A stretch of DNA of 64,000 nucleotides from UBA8389 sp035719105 (GCA_035719105.1 DASTGN010000008.1:310001-374000), one strand, 5' to 3'. Positions 9,470-19,138 are shown, counted from the first letter of the stretch. The notes: generated by a model from the letters alone, not told the origin. A program made the numbers and translations.

Positions 9470-10150
9470 CTACCTAGTGAAAACCTTGATAACTCCATTT
9501 GCTCCTTTAACACCATATATATTACTGTCTTTAATAACTTCAACCCGTTTTACATCATTTATATTGATCGTTTCAATCCGATCTGTCTCCACATCATCCA
9601 AAAGATACAAAGGGCTATCATCCAAATTCATTGACGTACCTCCTCTAATTCTAGCTGAAACGGTGCCATTGTCTCTCACGACCAACATAAATCCAGGAAC
9701 TTTGCCTGCTAATGCATTTAGGATGTTCACTTCACCTGTAGCTCTTAAATCTTCGCCATTGATAACGATGCTGCTATTGGTGTTTCGAGCTCTTTTTAAC
9801 TGACGCACAAGATTGGAAACCTCATCCTTGCCGAGTTCCTCCATCTCAAATCGAGCATCGTCGATCATCTTCACGGCTAAATACTTCCTTCCATTGACCG
9901 GTAGAACCGCCGTATGTTTTTTAACAGCTATGTTTAGGGTGTCGGTCAAATGGACGCCAACCAATTGAAAAATTCCTGCATAATTGGTTTCAGTAGTGGT
10001 TTTACTACCCGCAACCGCGACTAATGCCCTTGATATGGGTTTCCCCTTTACGTTTAAAATCTTGCCAGAAATAGTGTCCAGTCCATTGCTTTGGCCAAAA
10101 ACCGGCATTATACACCACATAATTAATATGAATATGAACGTGTTTTTCAT
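9470..10150 (-). CDS. Stand-alone carboxypeptidase-like plus TonB-receptor plug protein, no barrel
   Basis: A 226-residue exported protein. The start at 10150 gives a clean signal peptide (MKNTFIFILIMWCIMPVFGQ). Residues about 25-90 form a carboxypeptidase-regulatory-like domain (DTISGKILNVKGKPISRALV). Residues about 125-226 match a TonB-receptor plug: GEVNILNALAGKVPG, ARIRGG, PLYLLDDVE, INDVKRVEVIKDSNIYGVKGANGVIKVFTR. The stop follows at once, so the whole beta-barrel is missing. The remaining sequence downstream belongs to another gene with its own signal peptide, so this looks like a designed short protein, not a simple frameshift. It lies inside the SusCD2 locus. Similar short plug proteins exist in Bacteroidetes, but I know of no established role. 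Confidence 0.8.
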   Translation of the reverse strand: MKNTFIFILIMWCIMPVFGQSNGLDTISGKILNVKGKPISRALVAVAGSKTTTETNYAGIFQLVGVHLTDTLNIAVKKHTAVLPVNGRKYLAVKMIDDARFEMEELGKDEVSNLVRQLKRARNTNSSIVINGEDLRATGEVNILNALAGKVPGFMLVVRDNGTVSARIRGGTSMNLDDSPLYLLDDVETDRIETININDVKRVEVIKDSNIYGVKGANGVIKVFTR

Positions 10151-10229
10151 TTTGGTGTATTTAAAAAACACCAGTCATTCTTATCCTTGAAATTAGCAAG
10201 GTCAGAATGACTGGATTTGATTTAAAAAA

Positions 10230-11429
10230 TTATTTAATACCAAAATTGCCGTCGTTAAAGAATATTACATTATCCATAAACAGTTTTGTTTTAGAAGGAT
10301 AAATGTGTTTGAATTCTTTAATCAAGCAAGGAGCATTATTAAACAGCGGACGCATATTCTTCAGTTCATCTGTTTTGAAGACTTCTGTTCCACTGATATA
10401 GACACTCATCGAATATTCTGCATCTACCTTAAAACCAATGTTGGTAGGTGTATCCATTTCATACTTAAAGCCAGCAGCTTTGAAGGGAACAGCAAACCAA
10501 ACCGTTTTCTGAGAAACGAGCGGACCTTGAGTGATATCGGTATTGGCTTTACGAGTCAACTGGAAACGGATGCAACCGTCATAATTGTTTGTTGCATCAC
10601 GAATTACTTTTTCATGCCTTTTTTTCCACGTCAATGAACTGGTACTATCAATAGCAATTGGGAAGTAATCCGGATTATCCTGTAAAACATCATCGATGTT
10701 GTAATAAGCCAACGTATCAAGAGTATGGTTACGGGGCCACCATTCGGTACGTATTTCACTGATGTAATACGTCCTGGTTACGGTAACAGAAGGCACATTG
10801 GTGGTTAAGACAATACCACATTGGTTATCTTTACCTGGGAATCCAAATGTCGTAGCATTATCCGGAAATTTTGGATTATTAGGATTGGATTCAGGTGCGC
10901 TGACAATACCAAAATCGGCTGTCATGGAAACCGGAGGTGTGAGATTGGCATCATTAAAAGAGTATCGCACTTCACCAGCAGCCTGTCCGGCAGTAACAGC
11001 AGCTAACTCTAAACGACCATTGCGCAACAAAGGAGCACCGTTTGAATTCCCCCAACCAGTGATGGTGGAACCACCAAAACGGTCAAAGAAATAACCGGTA
11101 ACCCTTACCTTTGCTTCGCGAGTTGCCTTGGTAGAGCCACATGTAACGGTACATTTGATGGTATAAACGCCTGCAATCGTAGGGGCCTTCCATTGGTTCA
11201 TGGTATAACCCTGGCGTTGCAAGAATGTTCCACCATCGCATTCCCAATAATAATCTGCTATATCGGGATTGCTCATTTCTACAGACATTCCCAAATTGAC
11301 GGTTTGTCCTTGAAAAAATTCATCTCCAAACACCTGCAGAGAATCAATCACTACACTATTTTCCTCTTTACACGATGTTAGTTCGAAAACAAACAGGAGT
11401 GAGAGTATCAGATATTTAATATGCTTCAT
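10230..11429 (-). CDS. PKD/Ig-like domain lipoprotein, probable surface glycan-binding protein
   Basis: A 399-residue lipoprotein with lipobox FELTSC (Cys20). Residues about 28-112 form an Ig/PKD-like domain: VIDSLQVFGDEFFQGQTV, DYYWECDGGTF, WKAPTIAGVYTIKCTV, the usual 'PxxxGxYxIxCxV' strand pattern. The remaining roughly 280 residues are beta-rich (FFDRFGG, RLELAAV, VDAEYSMSVYISG, KLFMDNVIFF) and may be a concanavalin-type jelly roll. No catalytic motif is recognised. Position between the fasciclin-like and plug genes of the SusCD2 locus suggests it binds the substrate at the surface. Family name not known to me. Confidence 0.75.
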   Translation of the reverse strand: MKHIKYLILSLLFVFELTSCKEENSVVIDSLQVFGDEFFQGQTVNLGMSVEMSNPDIADYYWECDGGTFLQRQGYTMNQWKAPTIAGVYTIKCTVTCGSTKATREAKVRVTGYFFDRFGGSTITGWGNSNGAPLLRNGRLELAAVTAGQAAGEVRYSFNDANLTPPVSMTADFGIVSAPESNPNNPKFPDNATTFGFPGKDNQCGIVLTTNVPSVTVTRTYYISEIRTEWWPRNHTLDTLAYYNIDDVLQDNPDYFPIAIDSTSSLTWKKRHEKVIRDATNNYDGCIRFQLTRKANTDITQGPLVSQKTVWFAVPFKAAGFKYEMDTPTNIGFKVDAEYSMSVYISGTEVFKTDELKNMRPLFNNAPCLIKEFKHIYPSKTKLFMDNVIFFNDGNFGIK

Positions 11430-11465
11430 ATTAATCTATTGTTATTTTATGCGTTGAGAATTCTA

Positions 11466-12176
11466 TTAATTATGAATGGGATAGTCAATCAAATCTTGAT
11501 TTGACGGATAATTCAACCATTTATCCATCACATGAATGTAACTTCCGTTTTCAGTTTGCAGATTACTGGTGCGTGGTTTCGCATTCAATACATAATGGGT
11601 GGGGAAATTATTTAAATAGATACTCATGGCACCTTCCTTTTTTTCTTGAAACGCTACATATCCATTCGGAAGAGTACATTCGGTTGCATAGAATGTCAGG
11701 TCACCTTTTGTTTGTTCAGCTATTTCGTTGTAAGATAGTGCAGTTTTAACCATATGATACAACAGGAATTGCTTAACTTGCTCCTTAGGAAACTGTTCCC
11801 AACTAGTAGGTCTTACCATTTTAGTAGAATCGTTTGGGAAATTGGGATCAAACACCTTACTCAGATACCAATAGCTATTATCACTGGATGTAGTGCTGGT
11901 AAGACTTTGGTTGGTCAAAAGCAAGTAAGTGTGGTTAGGAGCATTAAAAAGGTTTGAGTCCACTTCGGAATAAATAACAGCTTCCCTCAAGTCTGAAAAT
12001 AGATCCTGACGAGACTGTATGAATGCCCATCCACTTTTATTCAATTGATTGTCGTAGGTGCCTTTTGTTGGATCAAATTCAGCCGGCTGTTGTAATTGCA
12101 GGCCGAACAATTCACACCCAGTCAAACAAAACATGGGCAGCAACAACAAAAGAAAATGTTTTTTTATATTTTTCAT
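11466..12176 (-). CDS. Fasciclin (FAS1)-like lipoprotein
   Basis: A 236-residue lipoprotein. I prefer the ATG at 12176, which gives signal peptide MKNIKKHFLLLLLPMFCLTGC (Cys21); an in-frame ATG at 12209 would add 11 polar residues in front. The sequence GWAFIQSRQDLFSDLREAVIYSEVDSNLF, then YLLLTNQSL and QFLLYHMVKTAL, follows the layout of FAS1 domains (helices followed by a 'threshold for failure' segment and a YH motif). FAS1-like lipoproteins are common accessory members of SusCD loci and may bind glycan or hold the complex together. It begins right after the SusD2 stop (within about 35 bp). The FAS1 call rests on pattern, not alignment. Confidence 0.7.
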   Translation of the reverse strand: MKNIKKHFLLLLLPMFCLTGCELFGLQLQQPAEFDPTKGTYDNQLNKSGWAFIQSRQDLFSDLREAVIYSEVDSNLFNAPNHTYLLLTNQSLTSTTSSDNSYWYLSKVFDPNFPNDSTKMVRPTSWEQFPKEQVKQFLLYHMVKTALSYNEIAEQTKGDLTFYATECTLPNGYVAFQEKKEGAMSIYLNNFPTHYVLNAKPRTSNLQTENGSYIHVMDKWLNYPSNQDLIDYPIHN

Positions 12177-12209
12177 CTTATTCGTTTTTTTTTGATTTAT
12201 AGCATTCAT

Positions 12210-13769
12210 TTATTCAGAATAAGGTAAATTCTGATGACCTCTTAAGGTGGGATTCGCTTGGAAAGCCGAATTTGAAATGGGGAATAAAATGCGTCCCAAA
12301 CCTGTAGAGTCGCCTAAAACAAAACCGACGGGTTCTTCATTGTTGATGTATTGCATTTCTTTTAATGCGGGGTCCATGACCACTTTTGTCAAACCTGTGC
12401 GGAATAAATCAAACCAGCGCTTGCCTTCTCCATAGAATTCAACTTGACGTTCTTCTAAAATCAAACGTTCCAATGAATTTGTTTCATATCCATCTCTTAC
12501 CGGGTAGTTCGCCAACAACGGAACATTTGTATTTCCACAACGAGAACGAACTTTGACAATAATATCAATGGCTTCCTGACCACGATCCAATTTATTGAGT
12601 GCTTCGGCACGCATCAACATAACATCTGCATAACGATAAATAGGAAGTTTAAAGTCACAATCGTTTTGAGCTTTACGAATAAATGGATTCAATGCCGTTG
12701 AAGTTAAAACGGTGTAAGGATTTGGATCCATTTCGTAAAACTTATTGATACTGTTGCTGTGGGTAAAGGTTGAAGTACGTGGGTCTAAAACAGCCATATC
12801 AGTGATTTGATGCTTACCAATGGCATTATAGATGGTTAACGTATCAAGCACACCCCAAAAACGAACATCCTTCTTGTTTTTGACAACCAATCTGAACATA
12901 TTGGCAGACATAGCATAAGAAGGTTGTTTATCGGTTGCAGCAACCAAAGCACCATATCCGTTTTTGCCGTTTGCCGTGTAATCCCAAAACAAAGTGAAAA
13001 TCGTTTCTTTTGAAACGGATGGATTGATAAAGATATCTCTCCATTCTTTCGGAGTTTTTACCCAATCATAGCGACTCATTTTTATGAGCTCACTAGTCAC
13101 ATCAAGCGCTTCCTGATACTTCTTTTGATACATGAGGAAGTCGGTTTTTAAAGCCAACGCTGCACCTTTGTTAAAGTAAAAAACACCTTGGTTGTCAAGC
13201 ATCGAAGCAGCTTGGTCTATATCAGAAAGAATCTGTTCTTCAATGAGGTTCAAATCGGTACGTGAACCATATTTGGTTGTCAAGTCACCATTCCATGTAT
13301 TTGTAACCAATGGGACCGATCCCCAAATTCGAATGGCATAAAAGTACATCAATGCACGGATACCATAAAACTGACCCAAATAACTATTGGTCGTTGCGCT
13401 AAGCATCCCAGGCACTTTAGCTGTATTCTCGATTCCGACATTGCATCGATTGATGACTTTGTACAAGTCTTCCCAGTTACAGAATCCAAGTGTGGAAACC
13501 AAGGAATTCATTTTTATTTGAGTATTGCCGTAGGAGGTAACATAGAAATTATCTGAACGGGCTTCACCCCATTGAAGATAGTTTTCACTAAGTACAGATT
13601 GGATGCCAAGGTAGGTACCTGCAAGCCATGACTTTACATCCCCCTCTTGTTTCCAAAATCCGACATTGCTCAAGTCAGAAATTGCCGGCTTGTTCAAAAA
13701 GTCTTCGCAGCCTGTTAGTGTCAACATCAGCACAGCCAAGGCGAAGATGGTTTTTTTAGTATATTTCAT
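12210..13769 (-). CDS. SusD/RagB family outer-membrane lipoprotein
   Basis: A 519-residue SusD-like protein, typical length for the family. Lipobox LTLTGC gives Cys21, followed by EDFLNKPAISDLSNVGFWKQEGD. Residues about 120-150 contain YGIRALMYFYAIRIWGSVPLV, the conserved TPR-like helix. The C-terminal half has YRYADVMLMRAEALNKL and LILEERQVEFYGEGKRWFDLFRTG, and the protein ends LRGHQNLPYSE. It lies 48 bp after SusC2 and forms the surface lid for that transporter. Sequence shares only family-level likeness with the SusD at 2268-4220, so the two loci probably take different glycans. Confidence 0.95.
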   Translation of the reverse strand: MKYTKKTIFALAVLMLTLTGCEDFLNKPAISDLSNVGFWKQEGDVKSWLAGTYLGIQSVLSENYLQWGEARSDNFYVTSYGNTQIKMNSLVSTLGFCNWEDLYKVINRCNVGIENTAKVPGMLSATTNSYLGQFYGIRALMYFYAIRIWGSVPLVTNTWNGDLTTKYGSRTDLNLIEEQILSDIDQAASMLDNQGVFYFNKGAALALKTDFLMYQKKYQEALDVTSELIKMSRYDWVKTPKEWRDIFINPSVSKETIFTLFWDYTANGKNGYGALVAATDKQPSYAMSANMFRLVVKNKKDVRFWGVLDTLTIYNAIGKHQITDMAVLDPRTSTFTHSNSINKFYEMDPNPYTVLTSTALNPFIRKAQNDCDFKLPIYRYADVMLMRAEALNKLDRGQEAIDIIVKVRSRCGNTNVPLLANYPVRDGYETNSLERLILEERQVEFYGEGKRWFDLFRTGLTKVVMDPALKEMQYINNEEPVGFVLGDSTGLGRILFPISNSAFQANPTLRGHQNLPYSE

Positions 13770-13817
13770 AGTGGTATTTATATAATATCTTTTCTAATTT
13801 AACTTCTTACTCCAGCA

Positions 13818-16800
13818 TTAAAAACTGAGATTAACTCCAAAACCAAATTCCCTTTTCTTAGGATATTTTTGATTGTCTGCTCCAGGATTAAGAATGCCTC
13901 CGGTGGAAACTTCGGGATCATATCCACGATAATTGGTCCAGGTCAAGAGATTGTTGCAATAACCATAAACCTGCAAACCCTGTAAATGGTATTGACTGGC
14001 CAGATTATTGGGCAATTGATAGCTCAAACGTACATTTTGAAGACGGATGAATGATGCATCTTCCAAATAAAAGCTACTCAATGAGCGAGCATTGTTGGTG
14101 CTTCTTGCATTCTGACCGGGTGTAAACCAATTGGTCAGGTGTCCTTGGTATCTCCAACCTTGCAATGCACCTCTTGGGTCGCAATTTGAAGTGTTGTCGC
14201 CATAACTGGTCAGGTCTCTAAGCATTTGATTGTATATCAGACCACCAAAGCTCATATACATTGAGAAGTTCAAGGTAATTGCTTTGTATTTGACGCTGTT
14301 GCTCCAACCGGTATACCATTTCGGAGTGGCATTTCCCAACACTTGTTTATCAGCAGCATCGATGATACCATTTTTGTCGACATCTTCCCAAATAACGTCA
14401 CCACCTTTGGCAACGGTGCCTTCTGCTTTTGTTTTGTAGATGGGATTGTCTAACGTTCCATCAGGTTGTACTGTAGCATAAACCGTTCCATCCGGGTTTT
14501 TGTAACCAATCAATTTCGGACCACCAACATTCAAAATAACCACGTTTCCTTGTTCGTCTCTTTGGAAAACAGGAGTCAAACGCGTTTTATAATCTTGTGT
14601 ATAGGCATTGCTGGCATCATAAGCATAAACGCCCAAGTTTTTGTAACCATAGAAATTTCCGGCTGCCATATTGGGCTCAACCCACCAGTTTCCGTTCAGT
14701 TCGTAAGGATCACCTACAATGGACAGAATTTTATTGTCATTTTTCGACCAGTTCACTGAAGTCATCCAAGTCCAATCTTTGGTACGAACCGGATAAGCGG
14801 TGACATTCAATTCGATACCCCTATTCTCAACAGAACCAATATTCACGCGCATGGAGCTAAATCCAAGTTCTGTAGGAATGTTGTCATCATTGAACAAGTC
14901 TGTGGTCGTTTTAACATAGTAGTCTGCAGTAACAGCCAAAACTCCATTCCAAAATGTCAAATCCAATCCGATATTCTGTTGTGTGGTTTCTTCCCATTTG
15001 AGGAATTCATTACCTACGCGGCTCAGTGGTGTAACAACCGTCACGCCATTGTATGAATTTCCGCCCAAGGTATATAACGTTTGAGCATCGTATTCACCAA
15101 CACGGTCATTACCGTTGACACCCCAACTTAAACGCAGTTTACCATCTGTCAGGACGTCTCTGCTCCAATCCAAGAACGTTTCATCTGAAAAGCGCCATCC
15201 TGCAGAAGCAGCGGGGAACACACCCCAGCGATTTTCGACACCAAAACGAGAGGAGCCGTCCTTACGAATTGATCCGCTAAAGATATAGCGACCTTTATAA
15301 TTGTATTCCAAACGACCAAAAAGAGAGGCCATGCTGTTTGATTTGGCAGTGATGGTCGGAATACCAATGATAGTAGCAGCTTGTGGTAACAACATGGACT
15401 TATTCAAATAATATTCGGCAGGCATTTGACGAGTTGTCAATGTTCTGTCTTCGACGCTACCACCCACCATTAAATGAACATTGTGTGAACCTGCGAAGGA
15501 ACGTGCATAATCAAAATATCCGTCAATCAAATAATTGTTGTAGAACATGGTTTTATCATTTCCCTTGTCTGCGCCGGCTTCAGCACTTGCCTTTGCGGTT
15601 GTTGTCACATTGGGACCTGAATAGTTGAAGTTGGAAGCATAATAAAGATTGGACGTAGCACGACCAATTAACTTGGTGTATTTGTCAAAGTTCAATTGAA
15701 CGCTTTCAAATATAGTAGCACTGTATTTGTCAGTCAAATTTGTACGTTCGTACAATTCTTGAATGGGATTACGCTTTCCGGAAGGATTGGAAGCCCAAAC
15801 CGGTACCAATGTTCCGTCAGGAAACCAAACCAAAGATTGAGTTGGGCGACGAATGGCATTGTAAAATACGGTGCCTTCGTTGATTTCGTTCTTATTTTCA
15901 TAGGAAGCAGTGATGTTACTTGAGAATGTCAAGAACTTGAAAGGAGTGTAGTCCACTTTGGAACGTCCTGTGAAACGTTTGAGATAGCTGGTATAAATAA
16001 TACCTTGATCGTTCAAATAGCCTAAGCTAGTAAATGTTCTAAGCGTTTTGCCACCTCCTGCGATGGAAATGTTGGCGTCATTACGGACTGCCGTTTTTGA
16101 AATGAGTCTTTGATAATTATTTGCCGTTTTAGCTTGCAAATTCACTGAGTCGGTGTTGCTTTTGAACATAGCAAACGGAATCCTTGAGTTTACAGACTGA
16201 ATGGTATTTTCAAAAATTTCACGTTCGGCACGATTAAGTTGTGGCAACGTGTTGGCCAAAGTACCATATGACTGCAAATAACGAGCATCAATACGTGGTT
16301 TCCCGTCCTCACCGGATTTAGTGGTGACCAAGATGACACCATTTGCTGATCTTGCCCCATAAATGGCGGTAGATGCTGCATCTTTCAATACTTCGATGGA
16401 CTTGATATCGTTCGGGTTCAGATTACTGATACCCTCCATAATCACACCGTCGACAATATACAACGGCTCAGCTCCATCTTGTTCAAACGTGGAAGCTCCA
16501 CGAATACGAATGGAACTGCCTGACCCAGGAGCACCGGAAATCGAAGTGATCTGAACACCGGCCATTTCTCCTTGTAATGCATCCAATGCATTAACAGGAA
16601 CCTTCTGTTCCAATTTTTCTTGACCGACGGAAGAAATAGCAGCGGTGATATCCCTTTTCTTTTGAGTACCATAACCGACGACAACTACTTCATTAACTTT
16701 ATAATCGTTGTTTTGCATCGTGACATTGACGACCGATTTGTCTCCAATCTGGACTTCTTCCTGTTTCATACCAATAAAAGTAAATACCAGGGTATTTGCA

Positions 16801-17012
16801 GCTGCAGGAATCTGGATGGCGTACTTACCGTCCATATCACTCACAACTGTCTTAATGGTACCTTTTGCTTTAATGGTTACCCCAGGCAGTGTTTCGCCCG
16901 TATTGTCAGTGACAACCCCGGTAATTGTTTTATTTTGTGCCGCCGCCAAAAGGGAGCAAAACAAAAACAAGACTACCAAAGGTAATTTTCTAAATACAGA
17001 TTTTTTTTTCAT
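13818..17012 (-). CDS. SusC/RagA family TonB-dependent outer-membrane transporter
   Basis: A 1064-residue SusC-like transporter. Signal peptide ends LLAAAQ (about residue 26). A carboxypeptidase-regulatory-like domain follows (KTITGVVTDNTGETLPGV), then NEVVVVGYGTQKKRDITAAI, the plug domain (PLYIVDGVIME, STAIYGARSANGVILVTTKSGEDG), and a long barrel ending KREFGFGVNLSF with a terminal Phe. It heads the six-gene SusC-SusD-FAS1-PKD-plug-BACON locus. A TAnnTTTG-type box lies about 95 bp upstream on the minus strand. It imports oligosaccharides with the SusD at 12210-13769; the substrate is unknown. Confidence 0.96.
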   Translation of the reverse strand: MKKKSVFRKLPLVVLFLFCSLLAAAQNKTITGVVTDNTGETLPGVTIKAKGTIKTVVSDMDGKYAIQIPAAANTLVFTFIGMKQEEVQIGDKSVVNVTMQNNDYKVNEVVVVGYGTQKKRDITAAISSVGQEKLEQKVPVNALDALQGEMAGVQITSISGAPGSGSSIRIRGASTFEQDGAEPLYIVDGVIMEGISNLNPNDIKSIEVLKDAASTAIYGARSANGVILVTTKSGEDGKPRIDARYLQSYGTLANTLPQLNRAEREIFENTIQSVNSRIPFAMFKSNTDSVNLQAKTANNYQRLISKTAVRNDANISIAGGGKTLRTFTSLGYLNDQGIIYTSYLKRFTGRSKVDYTPFKFLTFSSNITASYENKNEINEGTVFYNAIRRPTQSLVWFPDGTLVPVWASNPSGKRNPIQELYERTNLTDKYSATIFESVQLNFDKYTKLIGRATSNLYYASNFNYSGPNVTTTAKASAEAGADKGNDKTMFYNNYLIDGYFDYARSFAGSHNVHLMVGGSVEDRTLTTRQMPAEYYLNKSMLLPQAATIIGIPTITAKSNSMASLFGRLEYNYKGRYIFSGSIRKDGSSRFGVENRWGVFPAASAGWRFSDETFLDWSRDVLTDGKLRLSWGVNGNDRVGEYDAQTLYTLGGNSYNGVTVVTPLSRVGNEFLKWEETTQQNIGLDLTFWNGVLAVTADYYVKTTTDLFNDDNIPTELGFSSMRVNIGSVENRGIELNVTAYPVRTKDWTWMTSVNWSKNDNKILSIVGDPYELNGNWWVEPNMAAGNFYGYKNLGVYAYDASNAYTQDYKTRLTPVFQRDEQGNVVILNVGGPKLIGYKNPDGTVYATVQPDGTLDNPIYKTKAEGTVAKGGDVIWEDVDKNGIIDAADKQVLGNATPKWYTGWSNSVKYKAITLNFSMYMSFGGLIYNQMLRDLTSYGDNTSNCDPRGALQGWRYQGHLTNWFTPGQNARSTNNARSLSSFYLEDASFIRLQNVRLSYQLPNNLASQYHLQGLQVYGYCNNLLTWTNYRGYDPEVSTGGILNPGADNQKYPKKREFGFGVNLSF

Positions 17013-17107
17013 AGATTTAAGTTAATAAAGGAATATTTCGTTTAATATGAAATTTCAACCAGGTTTTGTTAACAAGTATAAAGGTAGGAAATAAAATTTT
17101 CCACCGT

Positions 17108-17115
17108 CAAAAATA
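17108..17115 (-). promoter_or_regulatory. Candidate -7 box for the SusC2 operon
   Basis: Plus-strand CAAAAATA reads TATTTTTG on the minus strand and fits the Bacteroidetes -7 consensus TAnnTTTG. It would put transcription start near 17100 with an untranslated leader of about 90 bases before SusC2. No clear -33 TTTG is seen, so the call is tentative. Confidence 0.4.
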
Positions 17116-17222
17116 TTGAATTGTATTCTATTAAATTTTTACTCTTGTTTCTTGTTTTGTAACTAATGTTCCAATCTGCAGAAATTACCACATGCTGGCG
17201 ATAAATTGTCGCAAAGTAAAAA

Positions 17223-17255
17223 ATGAGCGTCTTGAAAATTTCTCAAGACGCTCAT
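17223..17255 (-). terminator. Rho-independent terminator of the first T9SS cargo gene
   Basis: A perfect 13-bp stem (17223-17235 with 17243-17255, ATGAGCGTCTTGA/TCAAGACGCTCAT) closes a 7-base loop. A run of A just left of it gives six U on the minus transcript. It ends the gene that stops at 17298. Confidence 0.88.
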
Positions 17256-17297
17256 CCATTAAAGTAAAACAATCAACACCATTAATATTGATGATAC

Positions 17298-19058
17298 TTA
17301 TTTTGCCAATTTCTTAACCACGGTCATTCCATCACGACCAACAATCTTAACAGCATAAATGCCGGATGCGAGGTTGTTGATGTTCATTTCGACATTGGTG
17401 CTATTCAGTTTCGTTTGTGATTTCAATGCACCATTGATGCCATAGATATACATCATACCATTGACCATGCTTTCTGGTACCCGAACATTCATGGTTGAAT
17501 TCGCTGAAGTATAAATCCAAACATTATCTGAATCAACATTCTTCAAACCAGTTGTTGAAACGGTAAAGTTAATGGTATAGGTTTTGACGGTAGAAGCGTC
17601 TTTAGACGTCACGGTGATCGTTGTTGTACCAGGAAGGGCAGTCGCATCGACTCTAGTAGAGGTTGCGTCATTGTCAGTTCTGGTAGAAGAAACAGTAGGC
17701 AATGCGATGGTGCCGGCAGGTAGAACTACATTGTAAGTTAGCGTAGCAGGGTCAAATCCCGGAATGGTCAACCCATTCACCTTAATATCTGTCAAAGAAG
17801 CTTCGCTTAATGAAGCAGCCGAAAGATTAAACGTATACGTTTTCTTTGTTCCATCTTGTGCAGTAACTTCAATGGTAGCTGTTCCAGGAAGTGAGGTTGC
17901 ATCAGTCACAACAGTTGTTGCATATCTTTCATTCGTCACGCAGGTAAGCAGAGGGGCAGTTACTGCGCTGGAGGGCACTTTGACATCCCAAGTATTGATT
18001 CCAGGAACGAACTGAGCCAAGCCAATAGTTCCAACCTTAACCGATTTTAAAGTATTGTCGGCAGAAAGTCCATCAACAAAATTGATGGTATAGGCACGAT
18101 CAGGAGTTACTCCGTCTGCTGCTTTGACATTAATCGTAGCTGAACCCGGAATAGAGGTAGCTTGCGTTACCGTGCAGGTAGCACCGAGAAAACGGTGAGC
18201 GGGAGTGCCTGAAATCACAGGAACAGCAGCACCGTGTGCAACACCGATTTTATATACTAATGTATCCCTGTCAAATTGAGGTATTTCAACACCACCTAAT
18301 TGAGCACCGCTCAATCTGGTGTTATTGCTCTTGACAAAATCGCCAGGAATGGGTTGACCAGCACCAGGTGCATAAGCACCTGTTTCGTCCCACAAAAACC
18401 AATCCCAATAGGCGGCAAAAGATGAACCAGAACTAGATTTTCCAATCCAGAAACTTCTGCTTGAAGAGGTTGAAGTTGAATTAGTAGAATAAAGGGGCGT
18501 TGGATTTTCATTCAAATAAACAGATATCGTGTTGCCGACAGATGCCAAACGAACAATTTGATAATCTTCGAAATGATTGAAATCGGATGGAAAATTGGTA
18601 TTTGGAATCGAACCAGAAGCGGTATAATCATCCGAAAAGCTAGACTTTTTAATTCTAAATCTGGTTTTATTTGAGCCATTTTCAAATTGTACATGTGCTA
18701 CCTCACCATAAAAAGCAGAATTATATCCTTTTACGCGGAAAAGGAGCGTCACTCCATTAGGCAAGGAAGATGCCGAAAAACTATGCTTATAGTTCAATGT
18801 ACTAGAACCCGAAATATTTTTAACTCCAAATTTCATAGCATAATTTGAGACAATACCGGGTGTTGAATCTTCAACAACGGTATTAATATCAGGAAGACCA
18901 CCTGAATTTAAGGAAAATAAACTGGTGAATGAAGCCAGATCCGTTCCATTCCATTGCCCGGTCCATTGGGAAAATGCCTTTGGAGCCACACAAAAGAGAG
19001 CCATCAAACCGATGAGGGCAATCTTTTTGAATTGTAATGAGAGGTAATGTTTTTTCAT
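17298..19058 (-). CDS. T9SS cargo protein with cadherin-like beta-sandwich repeats (copy 1)
   Basis: A 586-residue secreted protein. Signal peptide: MKKHYLSLQFKKIALIGLMA, ending about VAPKAFS. Residues about 31-230 are a jelly-roll-like domain (WTGQWNGTDLAS, FRVKGYNSAFYGEVAHVQFENG, YWDWFLWDETGAY). Three or so cadherin-like beta-sandwich (PF12733-type) repeats follow, each with (F/L)DxxTLxYxV and a closing 'LPGxxTIxVTxxDGxxxxYTxNF' phrase. The last 75 residues, with MMYIYGINGALKSQTKL and LASGIYAVKIVGRDGMTVVKKLAK, form a type A T9SS sorting domain, so the protein is exported by type IX secretion and attached or released. It is a tandem paralogue of the gene at 19282-21093, with its own promoter and terminator. 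No catalytic residues are recognised; glycan binding is a guess. Confidence 0.85.
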   Translation of the reverse strand: MKKHYLSLQFKKIALIGLMALFCVAPKAFSQWTGQWNGTDLASFTSLFSLNSGGLPDINTVVEDSTPGIVSNYAMKFGVKNISGSSTLNYKHSFSASSLPNGVTLLFRVKGYNSAFYGEVAHVQFENGSNKTRFRIKKSSFSDDYTASGSIPNTNFPSDFNHFEDYQIVRLASVGNTISVYLNENPTPLYSTNSTSTSSSRSFWIGKSSSGSSFAAYWDWFLWDETGAYAPGAGQPIPGDFVKSNNTRLSGAQLGGVEIPQFDRDTLVYKIGVAHGAAVPVISGTPAHRFLGATCTVTQATSIPGSATINVKAADGVTPDRAYTINFVDGLSADNTLKSVKVGTIGLAQFVPGINTWDVKVPSSAVTAPLLTCVTNERYATTVVTDATSLPGTATIEVTAQDGTKKTYTFNLSAASLSEASLTDIKVNGLTIPGFDPATLTYNVVLPAGTIALPTVSSTRTDNDATSTRVDATALPGTTTITVTSKDASTVKTYTINFTVSTTGLKNVDSDNVWIYTSANSTMNVRVPESMVNGMMYIYGINGALKSQTKLNSTNVEMNINNLASGIYAVKIVGRDGMTVVKKLAK

Positions 19059-19130
19059 AAAAATTGAATTTAGGATTTAAGAAAAATTGAATTAGCTTAT
19101 AAAAACTTACAAAATCTATTCAAAAGGTTT

Positions 19131-19138
19131 CAAATATA
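19131..19138 (-). promoter_or_regulatory. -7 box upstream of T9SS cargo copy 1
   Basis: Plus-strand CAAATATA reads TATATTTG on the minus strand, a full TAnnTTTG match about 73 bp before the start codon at 19058. The neighbouring paralogue has the same octamer at nearly the same distance, which supports both calls. No clear -33 element. Confidence 0.6.

Noticed and set aside
9436..9543. Upstream in-frame extension of the BACON-lyase gene
   Set aside because: It would overlap the plug-protein gene and bury the obvious lipoprotein signal peptide starting at 9435.
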